From: Micromonospora sp. WMMD882
GTDB lineage: Bacteria > Actinomycetota > Actinomycetes > Mycobacteriales > Micromonosporaceae
Reading direction: 5' to 3'
NCBI RefSeq assembly: GCF_027497255.1
Contig: NZ_CP114903.1
Location: forward strand, 1,240,001-1,304,000
DNA length: 64,000 bases
The notes under the pieces: generated by a model
What the model was told of the DNA's origin: nothing
The model's database searches: none
Seen by the model: the letters and a program-made list of their open reading frames with translations, nothing else
Program-made: the position numbers and the translations under genes
Shown here: positions 44,019 to 52,436 of the stretch, piece after piece
How positions within the stretch are numbered: position 1 is the first letter of the stretch
How the letters are laid out: the number at the start of each line of letters is the position of its first letter

Positions 44019-44459
44019 GTGGCTGACTACTACGAGTACCTGCACACGGTGGGCTTCGAGGAGACCAACCTCGTCGGCAACGTCTACTACGTCAACTACC
44101 TGCGCTGGCAGGGGCGTTGCCGGGAGATGTTCCTCAAGACCCAGGCCCCGGAGGTGCTGGCCGACCTGCAGGACGACCTGAAGCTGTTCACGCTCAAGGT
44201 GGACTGCGAGTTCTTCGCCGAGATCACCGCGTTCGACGAGCTGTCGATCCGGATGCGGCTGGTGGACCTGGCGCAGACCCAGATCGAGTTCAGCTTCGAC
44301 TACGTCCGGCTGGATCCCGGCGGGGGCGAGACGGTGGTGGCCCGGGGACGGCAGCGGGTGGCCTGCATGCGCGGGCCGAACACCCGTACGGTGCCGTCCC
44401 GGGTGCCCGAGGCGCTCATCCGCGCGCTGCGGCCGTACACGTCGACGGTGAAGGTGTAG
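44019..44459 (+). CDS. TEBC, hotdog-fold enediyne thioesterase
   Basis: A 146-residue 4-hydroxybenzoyl-CoA-type hotdog thioesterase, the usual partner of PksE. The N-terminal signature YYEYLHTVGFEETNLVGNVY and the following VNYLRWQGRCREMF match the enediyne thioesterases (CalE7/SgcE10/DynE7 type). It releases the polyketide chain from the PksE ACP, giving polyene products such as heptaenes. It starts at GTG three bases after the PksE stop, with GGAGGG overlapping the PksE end. The active residues typical of this family (Arg and Glu near VNYxRWQ) are present. Confidence 0.95.
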   Translation: MADYYEYLHTVGFEETNLVGNVYYVNYLRWQGRCREMFLKTQAPEVLADLQDDLKLFTLKVDCEFFAEITAFDELSIRMRLVDLAQTQIEFSFDYVRLDPGGGETVVARGRQRVACMRGPNTRTVPSRVPEALIRALRPYTSTVKV

Positions 44460-44508
44460 CGGCGATGACTCCGGCGTGCGTGACCCCGGAGCGCAGGGGA
44501 GGACCAAG

Positions 44509-45045
44509 GTGAACGGCGACCAGCAACCGATCGGGGACGTTACCGATCCCCAGCAGCTCCGCCGGATCTTCGGCGCCTTCGCCACGGGCGTGACCGTGGT
44601 GACCGTGGGCGGCGCGGAGCCGCACGGGATGACGGCCAACTCGTTCACCACGGTGTCCCTGGACCCGCCGCTGGTGCTGATCTCGGTGGACCGGCGGGCC
44701 ATCATGCACGCCGCCCTGGAGTCCACCAGCCACTTCGGGGTGTCCGTCCTGGCCGCCGACCAGGAACTCGTCGCACGCCACTTCGCCAACCGCTGGCGGG
44801 GGCTCGGCCGGGCCCAGTTCGACGCCGTCGACTGGGTGCCCGGCCGGGCCACCGGCGCGCCGCTCATCCAGGGCGCGCTGGCCCGCTTCGAGTGTGAGCT
44901 GTGGCGGTCGTACGACGGCGGCGACCACACCCTGTTTCTCGGTCTGCTGCTCACCGCCGAGCAGCAGAACGACGACGAGCCGGTGCTGTTCCTGCGGGGA
45001 CGGTTCCGGCAGGTCGACCCGGAGCGAAGCGAGGTCCGCACATGA
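44509..45045 (+). CDS. Flavin reductase (HpaC/SgcE6-like)
   Basis: A 178-residue flavin-reductase-like FMN-binding protein. The family start LRRIFGAFATGVTVVTV, the MTANSFTTVSLDPPLVL segment and HFGVSVLAADQE are all present. It supplies reduced flavin to a partner mono-oxygenase. Nine-membered enediyne clusters carry a homologue (E6). No flavin-dependent mono-oxygenase gene is seen in the window, so its partner would be encoded elsewhere or it may serve another enzyme. The GTG at 44509 follows GGGGAGG. The stop overlaps the P450 ATG by four bases. Confidence 0.9.
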   Translation: MNGDQQPIGDVTDPQQLRRIFGAFATGVTVVTVGGAEPHGMTANSFTTVSLDPPLVLISVDRRAIMHAALESTSHFGVSVLAADQELVARHFANRWRGLGRAQFDAVDWVPGRATGAPLIQGALARFECELWRSYDGGDHTLFLGLLLTAEQQNDDEPVLFLRGRFRQVDPERSEVRT

Positions 45046-46406
45046 CCCTGACCGAGGCGCGTCGGGTGCCACCCGGTCCGACCGGCCCGGCCCTGGCGAA
45101 GACGCTCTGGATGTTCGGCGCGGACCGGCTGGGACTGATGTCGTCGGCCGCCCGGCGGTACGGCGACGCGGTGCGACTGGCCCCGCCGCCGAAACCGTTC
45201 TACTTCTTCAACCACCCCGACCACGCCAAACACGTGCTGGCGGACAACAGTCAGAACTACCACAAGGGCATCGGGCAGGTGCACGCCCGGCGGGCGCTCG
45301 GCGACGGCCTGCTGACCAGCGAGGGTGAGCTGTGGCGTCGGCAGCGCCGGACGATGCAGCCGGTGTTCCAGGCCCGGCGCATCGCCGGCCAGGCCGCCGC
45401 CGTCGCCGAGGAGGCGGCCGGGTTCGTCGACCGGCTGCGGCGTACGCCACCCGGTCAGCCGGTGGACGTGGTGCACGAGTTGACCGCGCTCACCCTGGGC
45501 GTGCTGGGCCGGACCCTGCTCGACGCCGACCTGGGCGAGTTCCAGTCCATCGGCGGCTCGTTCGAGGCGATGCAGGACCAGGCGATGTTCGAGCTGGCCA
45601 CGATGAGCGCGGTGCCCATGTGGGTGCCGTTGCCGAAGCAGTTGCGGTTCCGGCGGGCCCGCCGCGACCTGCAGCGCATCGTCGACCACCTGGTGGCCGA
45701 CCGGGTGGCCCGGGACGGGGCGGGGACCGGGCGCGACGACGCCCTGTCCCGCCTCATCCTGTCCACCCGGGAGGATCCCGACCCGGGGCACGGCCGGCAG
45801 CGGATGCGCGACGAGCTGGTCACCCTGCTGCTGGCCGGGCACGAGACCACGGCCAGCACGCTGGGCTGGGCGTTGTACCTGGTCGACAGGCATCCCGAGG
45901 TGGCCGAGCGGCTGCACGCGGAGGCGGTCGAGGTGCTCGGCGACCGGCTCCCGACGTACGAGGACCTGCCCCGGCTCCGGTACACGAACATGGTCATCGA
46001 GGAGACCATGCGGTTGTACCCGCCGGTGTGGATGCTGTCCCGCAAGGCGCAGGGCGCGGACCGGGTCGGCGGGTACGACGTGCCGGCCGGCGCCGACGTG
46101 CTGATCTGCTCGTACACCCTGCACCGGCATCCGGCGTTCTGGTCGGATCCGGAGCGGTTCGACCCGGAGCGGTTCGACCCGGCCACCCCGAACGAGCGGC
46201 CCCGGTACGCCTACCTGCCGTTCGGGGCCGGGCCCCGGTTCTGCGTCGGCAACCACCTCGGGCTGCTCGAGGCGACCTTCGTGCTCGCCCTGATCGCCCG
46301 GGACCTGCGGCTGAGCCTCACGCCGGGGCACCGGGTGGTGCCCGAGCCGATGCTGTCGCTGCGGGTGCGCGGCGGCCTGCCGATGCGGGTCGAGGCGGCT
46401 CGCTGA
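45042..46406 (+). CDS. Cytochrome P450 of the enediyne cluster
   Basis: A 454-residue P450. It has the I-helix motif LLLAGHETTASTLGWAL, K-helix EETMRLYP, the PERF segment (DPERFDPERFDP, a short duplication) and the haem loop FGAGPRFCVGN with Cys401. It resembles longer-chain CYP102/CYP4-like bacterial P450s rather than the class seen at 15-16 kb. From memory, nine-membered enediyne clusters share a P450 (E7); this gene follows the flavin reductase in the same overlapping unit and is a good candidate for core or polyene oxidation. Transcription ends in a strong hairpin just downstream. Confidence 0.92.
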   Translation: MTLTEARRVPPGPTGPALAKTLWMFGADRLGLMSSAARRYGDAVRLAPPPKPFYFFNHPDHAKHVLADNSQNYHKGIGQVHARRALGDGLLTSEGELWRRQRRTMQPVFQARRIAGQAAAVAEEAAGFVDRLRRTPPGQPVDVVHELTALTLGVLGRTLLDADLGEFQSIGGSFEAMQDQAMFELATMSAVPMWVPLPKQLRFRRARRDLQRIVDHLVADRVARDGAGTGRDDALSRLILSTREDPDPGHGRQRMRDELVTLLLAGHETTASTLGWALYLVDRHPEVAERLHAEAVEVLGDRLPTYEDLPRLRYTNMVIEETMRLYPPVWMLSRKAQGADRVGGYDVPAGADVLICSYTLHRHPAFWSDPERFDPERFDPATPNERPRYAYLPFGAGPRFCVGNHLGLLEATFVLALIARDLRLSLTPGHRVVPEPMLSLRVRGGLPMRVEAAR

Positions 46407-46416
46407 CGCTGCTGCT

Positions 46417-46456
46417 GACGGTCCGCCCGACGCGTGACGGCGTCGGGCGGACCGTC
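46417..46456 (+). terminator. Terminator of the enediyne operon
   Basis: A perfect 17-base stem (46417-46433 with 46440-46456) and 6-base loop starts ten bases after the P450 stop codon. Confidence 0.75.
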
Positions 46457-46645
46457 CGGCCGTGCCGTGCCCGGGTCGGTCGTCCGTCTGCGGCCCGGGC
46501 CGTCGTCCGGGGTCGGCGCGTCCTGTCCCATCCTTTGAACGCTGCGGGGACCGAGTCGGCACAGCGTGCGTAAACACGATTAACGGTTGGGTCCGGCGCA
46601 TCCGACAATCCGTCGTCCCCGCCGGGTCGAACCGGGGGGCACGAC

Positions 46646-46689
46646 GTCGCCGGCCCGGTCCACCGCGCATGGTGGACCGGGCCGGCGAC
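46646..46689 (-). terminator. Terminator of the AraC gene
   Basis: A perfect 19-base stem (46646-46664 with 46671-46689) and 6-base loop, 77 bases beyond the AraC stop on the minus strand. It would also stop read-through from the plus strand. Confidence 0.7.
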
Positions 46690-46765
46690 ATGGTGACCCG
46701 CGGTCACCGTCGGCCGGCGCTCCCGCCGACCGACGACGACCCCACGGGCACGCCTGTCAGGTCGG

Positions 46766-47545
46766 CTAGCGGCGACCGGCCGCCATCGACTGCTGCTCCC
46801 GCTCCCGTTCCAACGCCGACCGCCGGACGTCGAGCAGGGCCAACAGGACCGGCGGGTCGACAATTCGCATCGGCTTCAGCGGAAGTTCGACGTCCAGCAC
46901 GCTGTCCCGTTGCATGAGCAGCGGGCCGTAACTGCTCACGAACGTCATATCGCCGTTCGGGTTGTCCTCCGATTCCGCCGCCACGGAGTGCGCCAGGAGA
47001 TGCCAGACGCCGCTGGGGACCGGATCCAGCACGAATTCACCGGCGCCGTCGAGAATGCAGCACTGCACCGGACGTCCCTCCGGTATCCGCTGCGGGAATA
47101 CGCCGATGAAAATTCGCCCCATCGGGTGGCCTGATTCGGCGGCGACCTTTCCGCGGATCGCGCCGGTGGGCCGACTGAGCACCGAGTCGCTGTCCTCCAC
47201 CGGGACGAACGGGGTGAAACCGCCCAGTCGGCGGTAGGTCGTCGGGGACAGGCCGACGCTCCTGGTGAAGCGGGAGCTGAAGGTCCCGACGCTGGCGTAG
47301 CCGACCCGCAGGCTGACGTCCGCGACGCTCAGCGAGGTCGACGTCAGAAGCTTCTTCGCGTGTTGCAGTCGGAGGGCCGAGAGGAAACGGCCCGGGGAAA
47401 TTCCGGTGACCCGCTGAAAGATGCGGGAAAAATGAAACTTGCTGAACAGGGCCGCCCGGGCCATGTCGTCTACCGTCAATTGTTCAGACAGGTTTCCCTG
47501 CATGAAGTTGATTACCCGTTCAGCGGCTTTCTCGCTCGCGTCCAC
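46766..47545 (-). CDS. AraC-family regulator with C-terminal beta domain
   Basis: A 259-residue protein. Unusually, the AraC DNA-binding domain is N-terminal (about residues 8-110: ERVINFMQGNLSEQLTVDDM; FHFSRIFQRVTGISP; VADVSLRVGYASVGTFSSRF). The C-terminal half (about 120-240) is a beta-rich domain (GAIRGKVAAE, IFIGVFPQRIPEG, GVWHLLAHSVA). The GTG at 47545 is chosen because GGGGGAGG lies five bases upstream; a TTG at 47578 has no such site. Placed at the end of the enediyne cluster and divergent from a MerR gene, it is a candidate pathway regulator, perhaps sensing a small ligand with the C-terminal domain. Confidence 0.87.
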   Translation of the reverse strand: MDASEKAAERVINFMQGNLSEQLTVDDMARAALFSKFHFSRIFQRVTGISPGRFLSALRLQHAKKLLTSTSLSVADVSLRVGYASVGTFSSRFTRSVGLSPTTYRRLGGFTPFVPVEDSDSVLSRPTGAIRGKVAAESGHPMGRIFIGVFPQRIPEGRPVQCCILDGAGEFVLDPVPSGVWHLLAHSVAAESEDNPNGDMTFVSSYGPLLMQRDSVLDVELPLKPMRIVDPPVLLALLDVRRSALEREREQQSMAAGRR

Positions 47546-47978
47546 GAAGGCCTCCCCCTTGCAGAAACGATCCAACAATCAGTCGACGTGGCTGTGGCTC
47601 CGTCCAGGGGCCGCCCCTTCCGCCTGCTCGGCGACGTCGCCCCGGGGGGTACGCGCCACCTGCCGGCCAGTGTTCGAAGGAGGTTGTAAATTGAGACCTA
47701 TAGCGTTGCCTCAATGTCGATACGATGCTAGCCCAGGTCAGACTCGATGTGCAATATCCAATGACGCCCATGGTTACCCAATGTAGTTGCCGGTGAGTGT
47801 CAGACGATGCTAACCGACCTCTTCCGCAGGTGTCCCTAATCGATTAGCCAGTCCTGCTATCCATTTTCCCCAGCCGGCCATCCTCACGGCTGGTCTGTGA
47901 TAGTGGGACCCTGCTGCCTCCGTCATATTCCTGTGGCAGACTGGATCGACGGCTGGCGACCCTTCTCCGGGGAGTTCT
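47546..47978. other. Divergent AraC/MerR intergenic region (433 bases)
   Basis: Less GC-rich than the genes on either side, especially 47690-47880. It contains the 12-base palindrome CTAATCGATTAG (47836-47847), a possible operator about 130 bases upstream of the MerR start. No open frame here has convincing coding character. It presumably carries the promoters of both regulators. Confidence 0.5.
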
Positions 47979-48632
47979 ATGCGCATCTCGGAACTAGGCC
48001 GGCGCAGCGGTTTGCCGGTGGCGACCATCAAGTTCTACCTGCGGGAAGGGCTCCTACCTGCCGGCGCCCGGACGGCGCGCAACCAGGCCGAGTACGACGA
48101 GACCCATCTGGTGCGCCTGCGGCTGATCCAGACGCTCACCGGGGTCGGACGGCTCAGTCTGGCCTCGGTGCGCGAGGTGCTGGCGGCCGTCGACGACCGG
48201 AACATGTCCGTGAACGGGAAGTGCGCGGTGCTCAACCGGGCCCTCCTTCCCTCCCCTGACCTGGGCGGGAACGGGAAAGCCGAGGGGGAGCTCGCGCGGG
48301 CGCAGGTGGACCGGTTCATCGACACGTTGGGGTGGCGCATCCCCGGCGACGCGCAGGCGCGCACGGCGATGGCCCAGGTGCTCGTGGTCCTGCGTCAGTT
48401 GGACGGGGACTTCACGATGGACTTCTTCGCGCCGTACGCCGACGTCGTGTGCCGGCTCTCGGCGTACGACCTGGCCGGGCGGACCGCGTCCGGTTCGTCG
48501 GATCAGATGGCAATAGAGTGGGTGGCCCGGGTCGTCCTCTTCGAAGCTGGTCTGGCTGCTATGCGTGGACTGGCGCATGAGCACCATATCGCCGTTCACG
48601 CTGATGAGGTACGGGGCAGTAGCGGACAGTAG
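47979..48632 (+). CDS. MerR-family transcriptional regulator
   Basis: A 217-residue regulator with an N-terminal MerR helix-turn-helix (MRISELGRRSGLPVATIKFY; wing REGLLPAG) and a longer C-terminal helical effector domain than metal-sensing MerR proteins (about residues 110-205), without the cysteine pattern of mercury or copper sensors. Such long versions usually bind organic ligands or act as TipA/other multidrug sensors. The ATG is preceded by GGGGAG. It lies between the enediyne cluster and the metallophore-like locus and could belong to either. Confidence 0.87.
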   Translation: MRISELGRRSGLPVATIKFYLREGLLPAGARTARNQAEYDETHLVRLRLIQTLTGVGRLSLASVREVLAAVDDRNMSVNGKCAVLNRALLPSPDLGGNGKAEGELARAQVDRFIDTLGWRIPGDAQARTAMAQVLVVLRQLDGDFTMDFFAPYADVVCRLSAYDLAGRTASGSSDQMAIEWVARVVLFEAGLAAMRGLAHEHHIAVHADEVRGSSGQ

Positions 48633-48713
48633 TCACACGAATACGAAGTGAGCAAGGAGCAAGAACGGTACCGGAAGAGAACCCACTGGTAGCGGCGTTG
48701 CGGCCGGCGCGGG

Positions 48714-49715
48714 TCAGCGCGGCGCCGGTCGCCGTCCCCAGTCCATCCGGGACCAGGGCAGGGCGAGTTGGTCGGGCGTGACGACCTGACGTGGCGTCAG
48801 ACCGGCCAGGTCGGGCGCCTCCTCGGGCCGGGCGAAGACCGAGTCGACATACCGGTGGCCGGTGTCGGCGGCGACGAACAGCACCGGCCGGTCCGGACGC
48901 AGCCGTCGTTCCCAGCACGCGGCGAGGTAGGCGGCGCCGGTGGAGAGCCCGGCGAAGACGGCGTGTCGGCGCAGCAGCTCCACGCTGCCCGCCCGGGCGG
49001 CGGGAAAGCCCACCCAGTGGACGGTGTCGTACCGCTCGTGCGCGACGTTGGCGAACGGGATGGAGCTGCCGATGCCGGCGATGATGATGTCCGGGTCGGC
49101 CACGTGCTCCGCGCCGAAGGTGACGCTGCCGAACGGTTGCACGCCGACCAGGCGTACCGCCGGGGAGCGCCGCCGCAGGTATCCGGCCAGCGCCCCCGTG
49201 GAGGCCCCCGACCCGACCCCGCCCACCAACACCAGCTCACGGACGTCCAGCTCCCGGCGGATCCGGTCGGCGACCGCCTCGTACCCCAGGTAGTGGATCC
49301 GGTCGTGGTACTGGCGCATCCAGTGGTACTCCGGGTGGGCGGCGAGGATCTCCCGGATCCGGGCCACCCGCCGGCTCTGGTCGAGTTTCAGGCTGGCCGA
49401 GGGAGGCATCTGCTCCAGCCGCGCGCCGAGCACGGCGAGCTGGGCCCGCAGCGCCGCGTCGACGGTGGTCGACCCGACGATCAGGCAACGCAGGCCGTGG
49501 CGGTGGCAGGCCAGCGCGAGCGCGTACGCGTAGATGCCGCTGGAGCTGTCCAGCAGGGTGTCGCCCGGCCGGATCACCCCCCGGTCGAGCAGCTCGCGCA
49601 CCGCGGCCAGCGCCGAGACGACCTTCATCGTCTCGAACCGCAGGCAGATCAGTCCGTCGTCGACCCGGACCAGGTCCGGTCGGCCCACCGCGTCGGCGAT
49701 GTGGTCGTACACCAT
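48714..49715 (-). CDS. PLP-dependent cysteine-synthase-fold enzyme (SbnA-like family)
   Basis: A 333-residue fold-type II PLP enzyme. The Schiff-base lysine is in RFETMKVVSAL, the substrate loop in LLDSSSGIYAYALA and the phosphate-binding loop in VGGVGSGASTGALAGYL. The loop sequences depart from ordinary cysteine synthases (NPTGSxKDR is replaced), so a different acceptor is likely. Family members perform beta- or gamma-replacement on O-phospho- or O-acetyl-amino acids, as SbnA does to make diaminopropionate precursors. It is the last gene of a coupled operon after a kinase that could supply the phosphorylated amino acid. The ATG follows GGGAGGCAGAC and lies 67 bases inside the kinase gene. 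Confidence 0.83.
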   Translation of the reverse strand: MVYDHIADAVGRPDLVRVDDGLICLRFETMKVVSALAAVRELLDRGVIRPGDTLLDSSSGIYAYALALACHRHGLRCLIVGSTTVDAALRAQLAVLGARLEQMPPSASLKLDQSRRVARIREILAAHPEYHWMRQYHDRIHYLGYEAVADRIRRELDVRELVLVGGVGSGASTGALAGYLRRRSPAVRLVGVQPFGSVTFGAEHVADPDIIIAGIGSSIPFANVAHERYDTVHWVGFPAARAGSVELLRRHAVFAGLSTGAAYLAACWERRLRPDRPVLFVAADTGHRYVDSVFARPEEAPDLAGLTPRQVVTPDQLALPWSRMDWGRRPAPR

Positions 49716-50695
49716 GTCTGCCTCCCGGCTGAGATGTCGAAGATCCGTCCCACCGGCAGGCCGTACGCGGTGAGCTGGGCGACCGCCCGGCGCAGCCGGT
49801 CGGACAGGTCGGGCGGGTCCGGGGCGAAGAGCAGACCGGCGACGTTGCCGCTGTGCGCCACCTGGACCCCGACGGCCCCGGTCCGGTCGGCGACCCGCTC
49901 CAGCGTCGCCAACTCCGGCTTGGGCAGCAGCCGCTGGTTGCGGCGCGCGCTCTCGGTGCTGACCTGACCGAGCAGGGCGAGGTCGGCGTCGCGCACCGCG
50001 CGGCGCAGCGCCGCCCGCAGCTCCTCGAACGCGGGGGCCTCCCGGCGCGGCGGCGTGGGCAGGGCCAGGGTGTCCACCGGGCGACCCCCGCCGGTGACGC
50101 AGGACAGCACCACGGCGGCGGGCAGCGGCCGGCCGAACTCCTCCAGCACCAGGGCCCGCCGGGAGTCGAACAGCGCCGCGGTGTCGTCCCGCATCAGCGG
50201 GTCGCAGGCCCGCTCGGCCCGTACCGCGATCCGGGCCACCGTCTCCGGCGGCAACCGGACGGCGAAGCTGGCCGCGACCGCCCGGATCGCGGCGATCACG
50301 TCACTGGTCGACGAGCCCATCCCGATGCCGACCGGCGTGCTCCCGCGCAGCCACAGCCGTCCACCGCAGGGGCGCTCGCCGGCCAGCCCGGCGCAGGCGC
50401 GTACGGCGATGGCGGCGGCGCGGCGGGCCTTGTGCCGGTCGGCGGGGACGACGTCGAGCCCGGTGGCGGGACTCCCGGGCCGGCGGACGAAGGCGGCGGC
50501 GCTGCCCGCGTCGGGCAACGGCAGGGTGACCAGGCCGCGGCACGGCCGCCCGTCGGCGTCGAGGAAGACCCCCTGGAGGATCTCGCCGTGATGACCGGTG
50601 GCGTGACCGACCCCGGCCGGGCCGGGTAGACGCGTCGGCCGGGGGCCGCCGCCCGGGCGGCCGGTGCGGTCCACGCTGCCGGCCGGACCGGTCAC
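49649..50695 (-). CDS. GHMP-family kinase (PduX-like amino-acid or small-molecule kinase)
   Basis: A 348-residue GHMP kinase. The N-terminal motif GHATGHHGEILQGVF resembles the GTxGE(L/I)xQG start of the PduX threonine kinases, and the ATP-binding glycine loop is PVGIGMGSSTSD. The C-terminal domain has the usual AHSGNVAGLLF motif. PduX makes O-phosphothreonine; here I infer a hydroxy-amino acid (serine, threonine or homoserine) as substrate, feeding the adjacent PLP enzyme. The GTG start overlaps the DUF364 stop codon (GTGA), and the 3' end overlaps the PLP gene by 67 bases. Confidence 0.83.
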   Translation of the reverse strand: MTGPAGSVDRTGRPGGGPRPTRLPGPAGVGHATGHHGEILQGVFLDADGRPCRGLVTLPLPDAGSAAAFVRRPGSPATGLDVVPADRHKARRAAAIAVRACAGLAGERPCGGRLWLRGSTPVGIGMGSSTSDVIAAIRAVAASFAVRLPPETVARIAVRAERACDPLMRDDTAALFDSRRALVLEEFGRPLPAAVVLSCVTGGGRPVDTLALPTPPRREAPAFEELRAALRRAVRDADLALLGQVSTESARRNQRLLPKPELATLERVADRTGAVGVQVAHSGNVAGLLFAPDPPDLSDRLRRAVAQLTAYGLPVGRIFDISAGRQTWCTTTSPTRWADRTWSGSTTD

Positions 50696-51540
50696 GATCT
50701 GCCGTCGTCGCTGCCGACCGCTGCCGCGCGGTACCGGTAGACGACTGTCGGATCGGCGCTGAACTGGGAGAACGGGAAGGGCTCGGCGCACAGCGCGGTC
50801 ACCCCGGAACCCAGGAACGCCCGCGCCACCGCGCTGCCGGTCTGCGCGTACACCACCAACGGCAGGCGGTGGTCCCGGCAGTGCCGCAGGATCTGGTCGA
50901 ACGAGCCGTTGCCCAGGGTCATGCCGGTCGCCACCACCGCGTCCGCCGTGGCGAGCACCTCGGTCATCGAGGCGCTGACCGGCTCACCCCACTGGGTGAC
51001 GCGCAGGTTGAAGTCGCAGGGCAGACAGACCCCGCCCCGGTCCCGGATCGCCGCGACCAGCGGGTTGACCACGCCGATCAGGGCGACCTTCGTCCCGGCG
51101 GCGACGTCGAGCAGGCCGGCGACCGCCGCGTCCCGGGCCCGGGCGCGGACCTCGGGCGGCCCCGCCGGCAGGGTCACCGGCTCGGCTCCGACGGCCTCCC
51201 GGTGTGGCCGGGTCTCGGCCAGGTAGGCGTCGAGCGCGGCGAGCCGCAGCGCGGGCGGGCCGTCGGTGAGCAGCGCCGCCAGCGTCCGACCCGAGGCGTC
51301 CGCGCAGATCGCCGGGTCGACCGCGCCGGCCTCCACCGCGCAGGCCCCGAAGGAGCGCCCCGACCGGACCAGGACGTACTGGTTGCGGTAGGTGGTGTCG
51401 CCGCCGGCCAACCGGGTCCCGTGGTGCAGCCAGAAGACGCTGGTGGCGACCGTGGTCGCCGGGTCCGGGCCGAGCGTTCCGGCCAGCACGTCGGTCAGCA
51501 GGGCGGACAGGTCGGCCCAGCGCCGGGCCGGGGCCGTCAC
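50692..51540 (-). CDS. DUF4213/DUF364 putative heavy-metal chelation protein
   Basis: A 282-residue protein. The N-terminal half resembles the DUF4213 enolase-N-like domain. The C-terminal half matches DUF364, named for presumed heavy-metal chelation: KVALIGVVNPLVAAIRDRG, ADAVVATGMTLGNGSFDQIL and a terminal GVTALCAEPFPFSQF region. Several cysteines (VCLPCDFN; ALCAEP) could be metal ligands. No catalytic function is established for the family. It sits between the methyltransferase and the kinase, overlapping both by four bases (GTGA at each junction), so it is produced in step with them and probably handles the metal or the ligand. Confidence 0.8.
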   Translation of the reverse strand: MTAPARRWADLSALLTDVLAGTLGPDPATTVATSVFWLHHGTRLAGGDTTYRNQYVLVRSGRSFGACAVEAGAVDPAICADASGRTLAALLTDGPPALRLAALDAYLAETRPHREAVGAEPVTLPAGPPEVRARARDAAVAGLLDVAAGTKVALIGVVNPLVAAIRDRGGVCLPCDFNLRVTQWGEPVSASMTEVLATADAVVATGMTLGNGSFDQILRHCRDHRLPLVVYAQTGSAVARAFLGSGVTALCAEPFPFSQFSADPTVVYRYRAAAVGSDDGRS

Positions 51541-52271
51541 GCCCGCGCCCCGGGCCGGATCCGGAACAGGTACGTGAGCACGCCGTCCTGCCAGTCGTGC
51601 ACGTGCTCCACGGCGGGCGTCAGGCCGGCGTCGAGCGCGTGCCGGATGATCGTCCGCAGGTCGGCGGTGTTGGAGGCGACGAGGAAGACCTCCCCGTCCG
51701 GGGCGAGCAGGTCCCGTTCGACGAGTTGCCGGAAGAAGCGGGCCAGCAGGGGAGCGCCCACGCAGACGTTGCGCACCACGTCCGGGTCGGCGCTGACGGT
51801 CTGGCTGACCGCGGGCGGGTTGAAGGTGACGACGTCCAGTTCGACGCCGTCGGGGAAGCCGTCGAAGAGGTCGGCCACCACCGGCACGAACCGTCCCGTG
51901 GTCTGCGCGGCCAGCCGCGCGTGGTGCCGTCGCGCGGCGGCGACGCTCTCCGGGTGGACGTCGACGGCGTAGATCTCGGCGGCGCCGGCGTGCGCCGCGG
52001 CGACCGCCTCGACGCCGAGCCCGACGCCCATCGCCGCGTACCGCCGCCCGGCGACCGGGATCCGGCCGTCGAGGAGGCGGTCGTGGATCATCCGGCTGGT
52101 GCCGCCGGGCAGGAACACCCCCGGCGGTACGTCGAACACCCAGCCGTTCCACTCGTGCCGCCGCTCGCTACGCAGGTCGGCCCGGGGCTGGTTGAGGGCG
52201 ATGATCTGTTCCGCCGGCAGCGGCGGTGGCAGCTCGTCCAGAAGGGACGGCCCGGTCGTCACGTGGTCCAT
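51537..52271 (-). CDS. SAM-dependent methyltransferase (NPPx type)
   Basis: A 244-residue class I methyltransferase. The SAM-binding glycine loop is AAMGVGLGVEAVAAA, with VDVHPESVAAARRH after it, and the catalytic motif IV is VVTFNPPAV. The NPPx/NPPY motif is typical of N-methylation of planar amines or glutamine, as in HemK and some natural-product enzymes. It is the first gene of the minus-strand operon. The ATG is preceded by AGGGAGCCGC, and the promoter lies in the shared 314-base gap with two Zur-like palindromes. It probably N-methylates the product of the kinase/PLP pair. Confidence 0.85.
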   Translation of the reverse strand: MDHVTTGPSLLDELPPPLPAEQIIALNQPRADLRSERRHEWNGWVFDVPPGVFLPGGTSRMIHDRLLDGRIPVAGRRYAAMGVGLGVEAVAAAHAGAAEIYAVDVHPESVAAARRHHARLAAQTTGRFVPVVADLFDGFPDGVELDVVTFNPPAVSQTVSADPDVVRNVCVGAPLLARFFRQLVERDLLAPDGEVFLVASNTADLRTIIRHALDAGLTPAVEHVHDWQDGVLTYLFRIRPGARA

Positions 52272-52358
52272 GCGGCTCCCTGAGGTCTGTGGGCGTCCGC
52301 CGCGAGCGGCGGACGGGGTTGGCGTGTCGTCACTGCGCAGGCACGGAGAGGAATGCTA

Positions 52359-52373
52359 GGAATGACTTTCATT
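52359..52373. promoter_or_regulatory. Zur-like box A
   Basis: GGAATGACTTTCATT contains the inverted repeat AATGA-CTT-TCATT (52361-52373). It agrees at 13 of 15 positions with the actinobacterial Zur pattern GAAATGATTTTCATT as I remember it. It lies 88 bases upstream of the methyltransferase gene. No iron-regulator (IdeR/DmdR) box of the TTAGGTTAGGC type is seen. Confidence 0.6.
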
Positions 52374-52436
52374 GCGGTCAAGGCCCTGCGTGAGTCTTTC
52401 CCGGGGTGGGTGGATCGCCGGGGGTGGCGAAAGACT

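Larger units (their letters stand above)
46407..46765. other. Convergent intergenic region with two terminators (359 bases)
   Basis: The gap between the plus-strand P450 and the minus-strand AraC gene contains one long hairpin near each gene end (listed separately) and a less GC-rich centre around 46540-46600. I see no coding sequence. It marks the right end of the enediyne transcript. Confidence 0.6.

Noticed and set aside
41433-46691. A very long open frame (about 1750 codons) on the minus strand opposite PksE, TEBC and the P450
   Set aside because: It is a shadow of the high-GC plus-strand genes: composition dominated by Arg, Gly, Pro, Val and His, no recognisable domain, while the plus frame encodes an intact PKS.
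47520-47771. Short minus-strand open frame in the AraC/MerR gap
   Set aside because: Overlaps the AraC start, has no ribosome site, no homology that I recognise and atypical composition.
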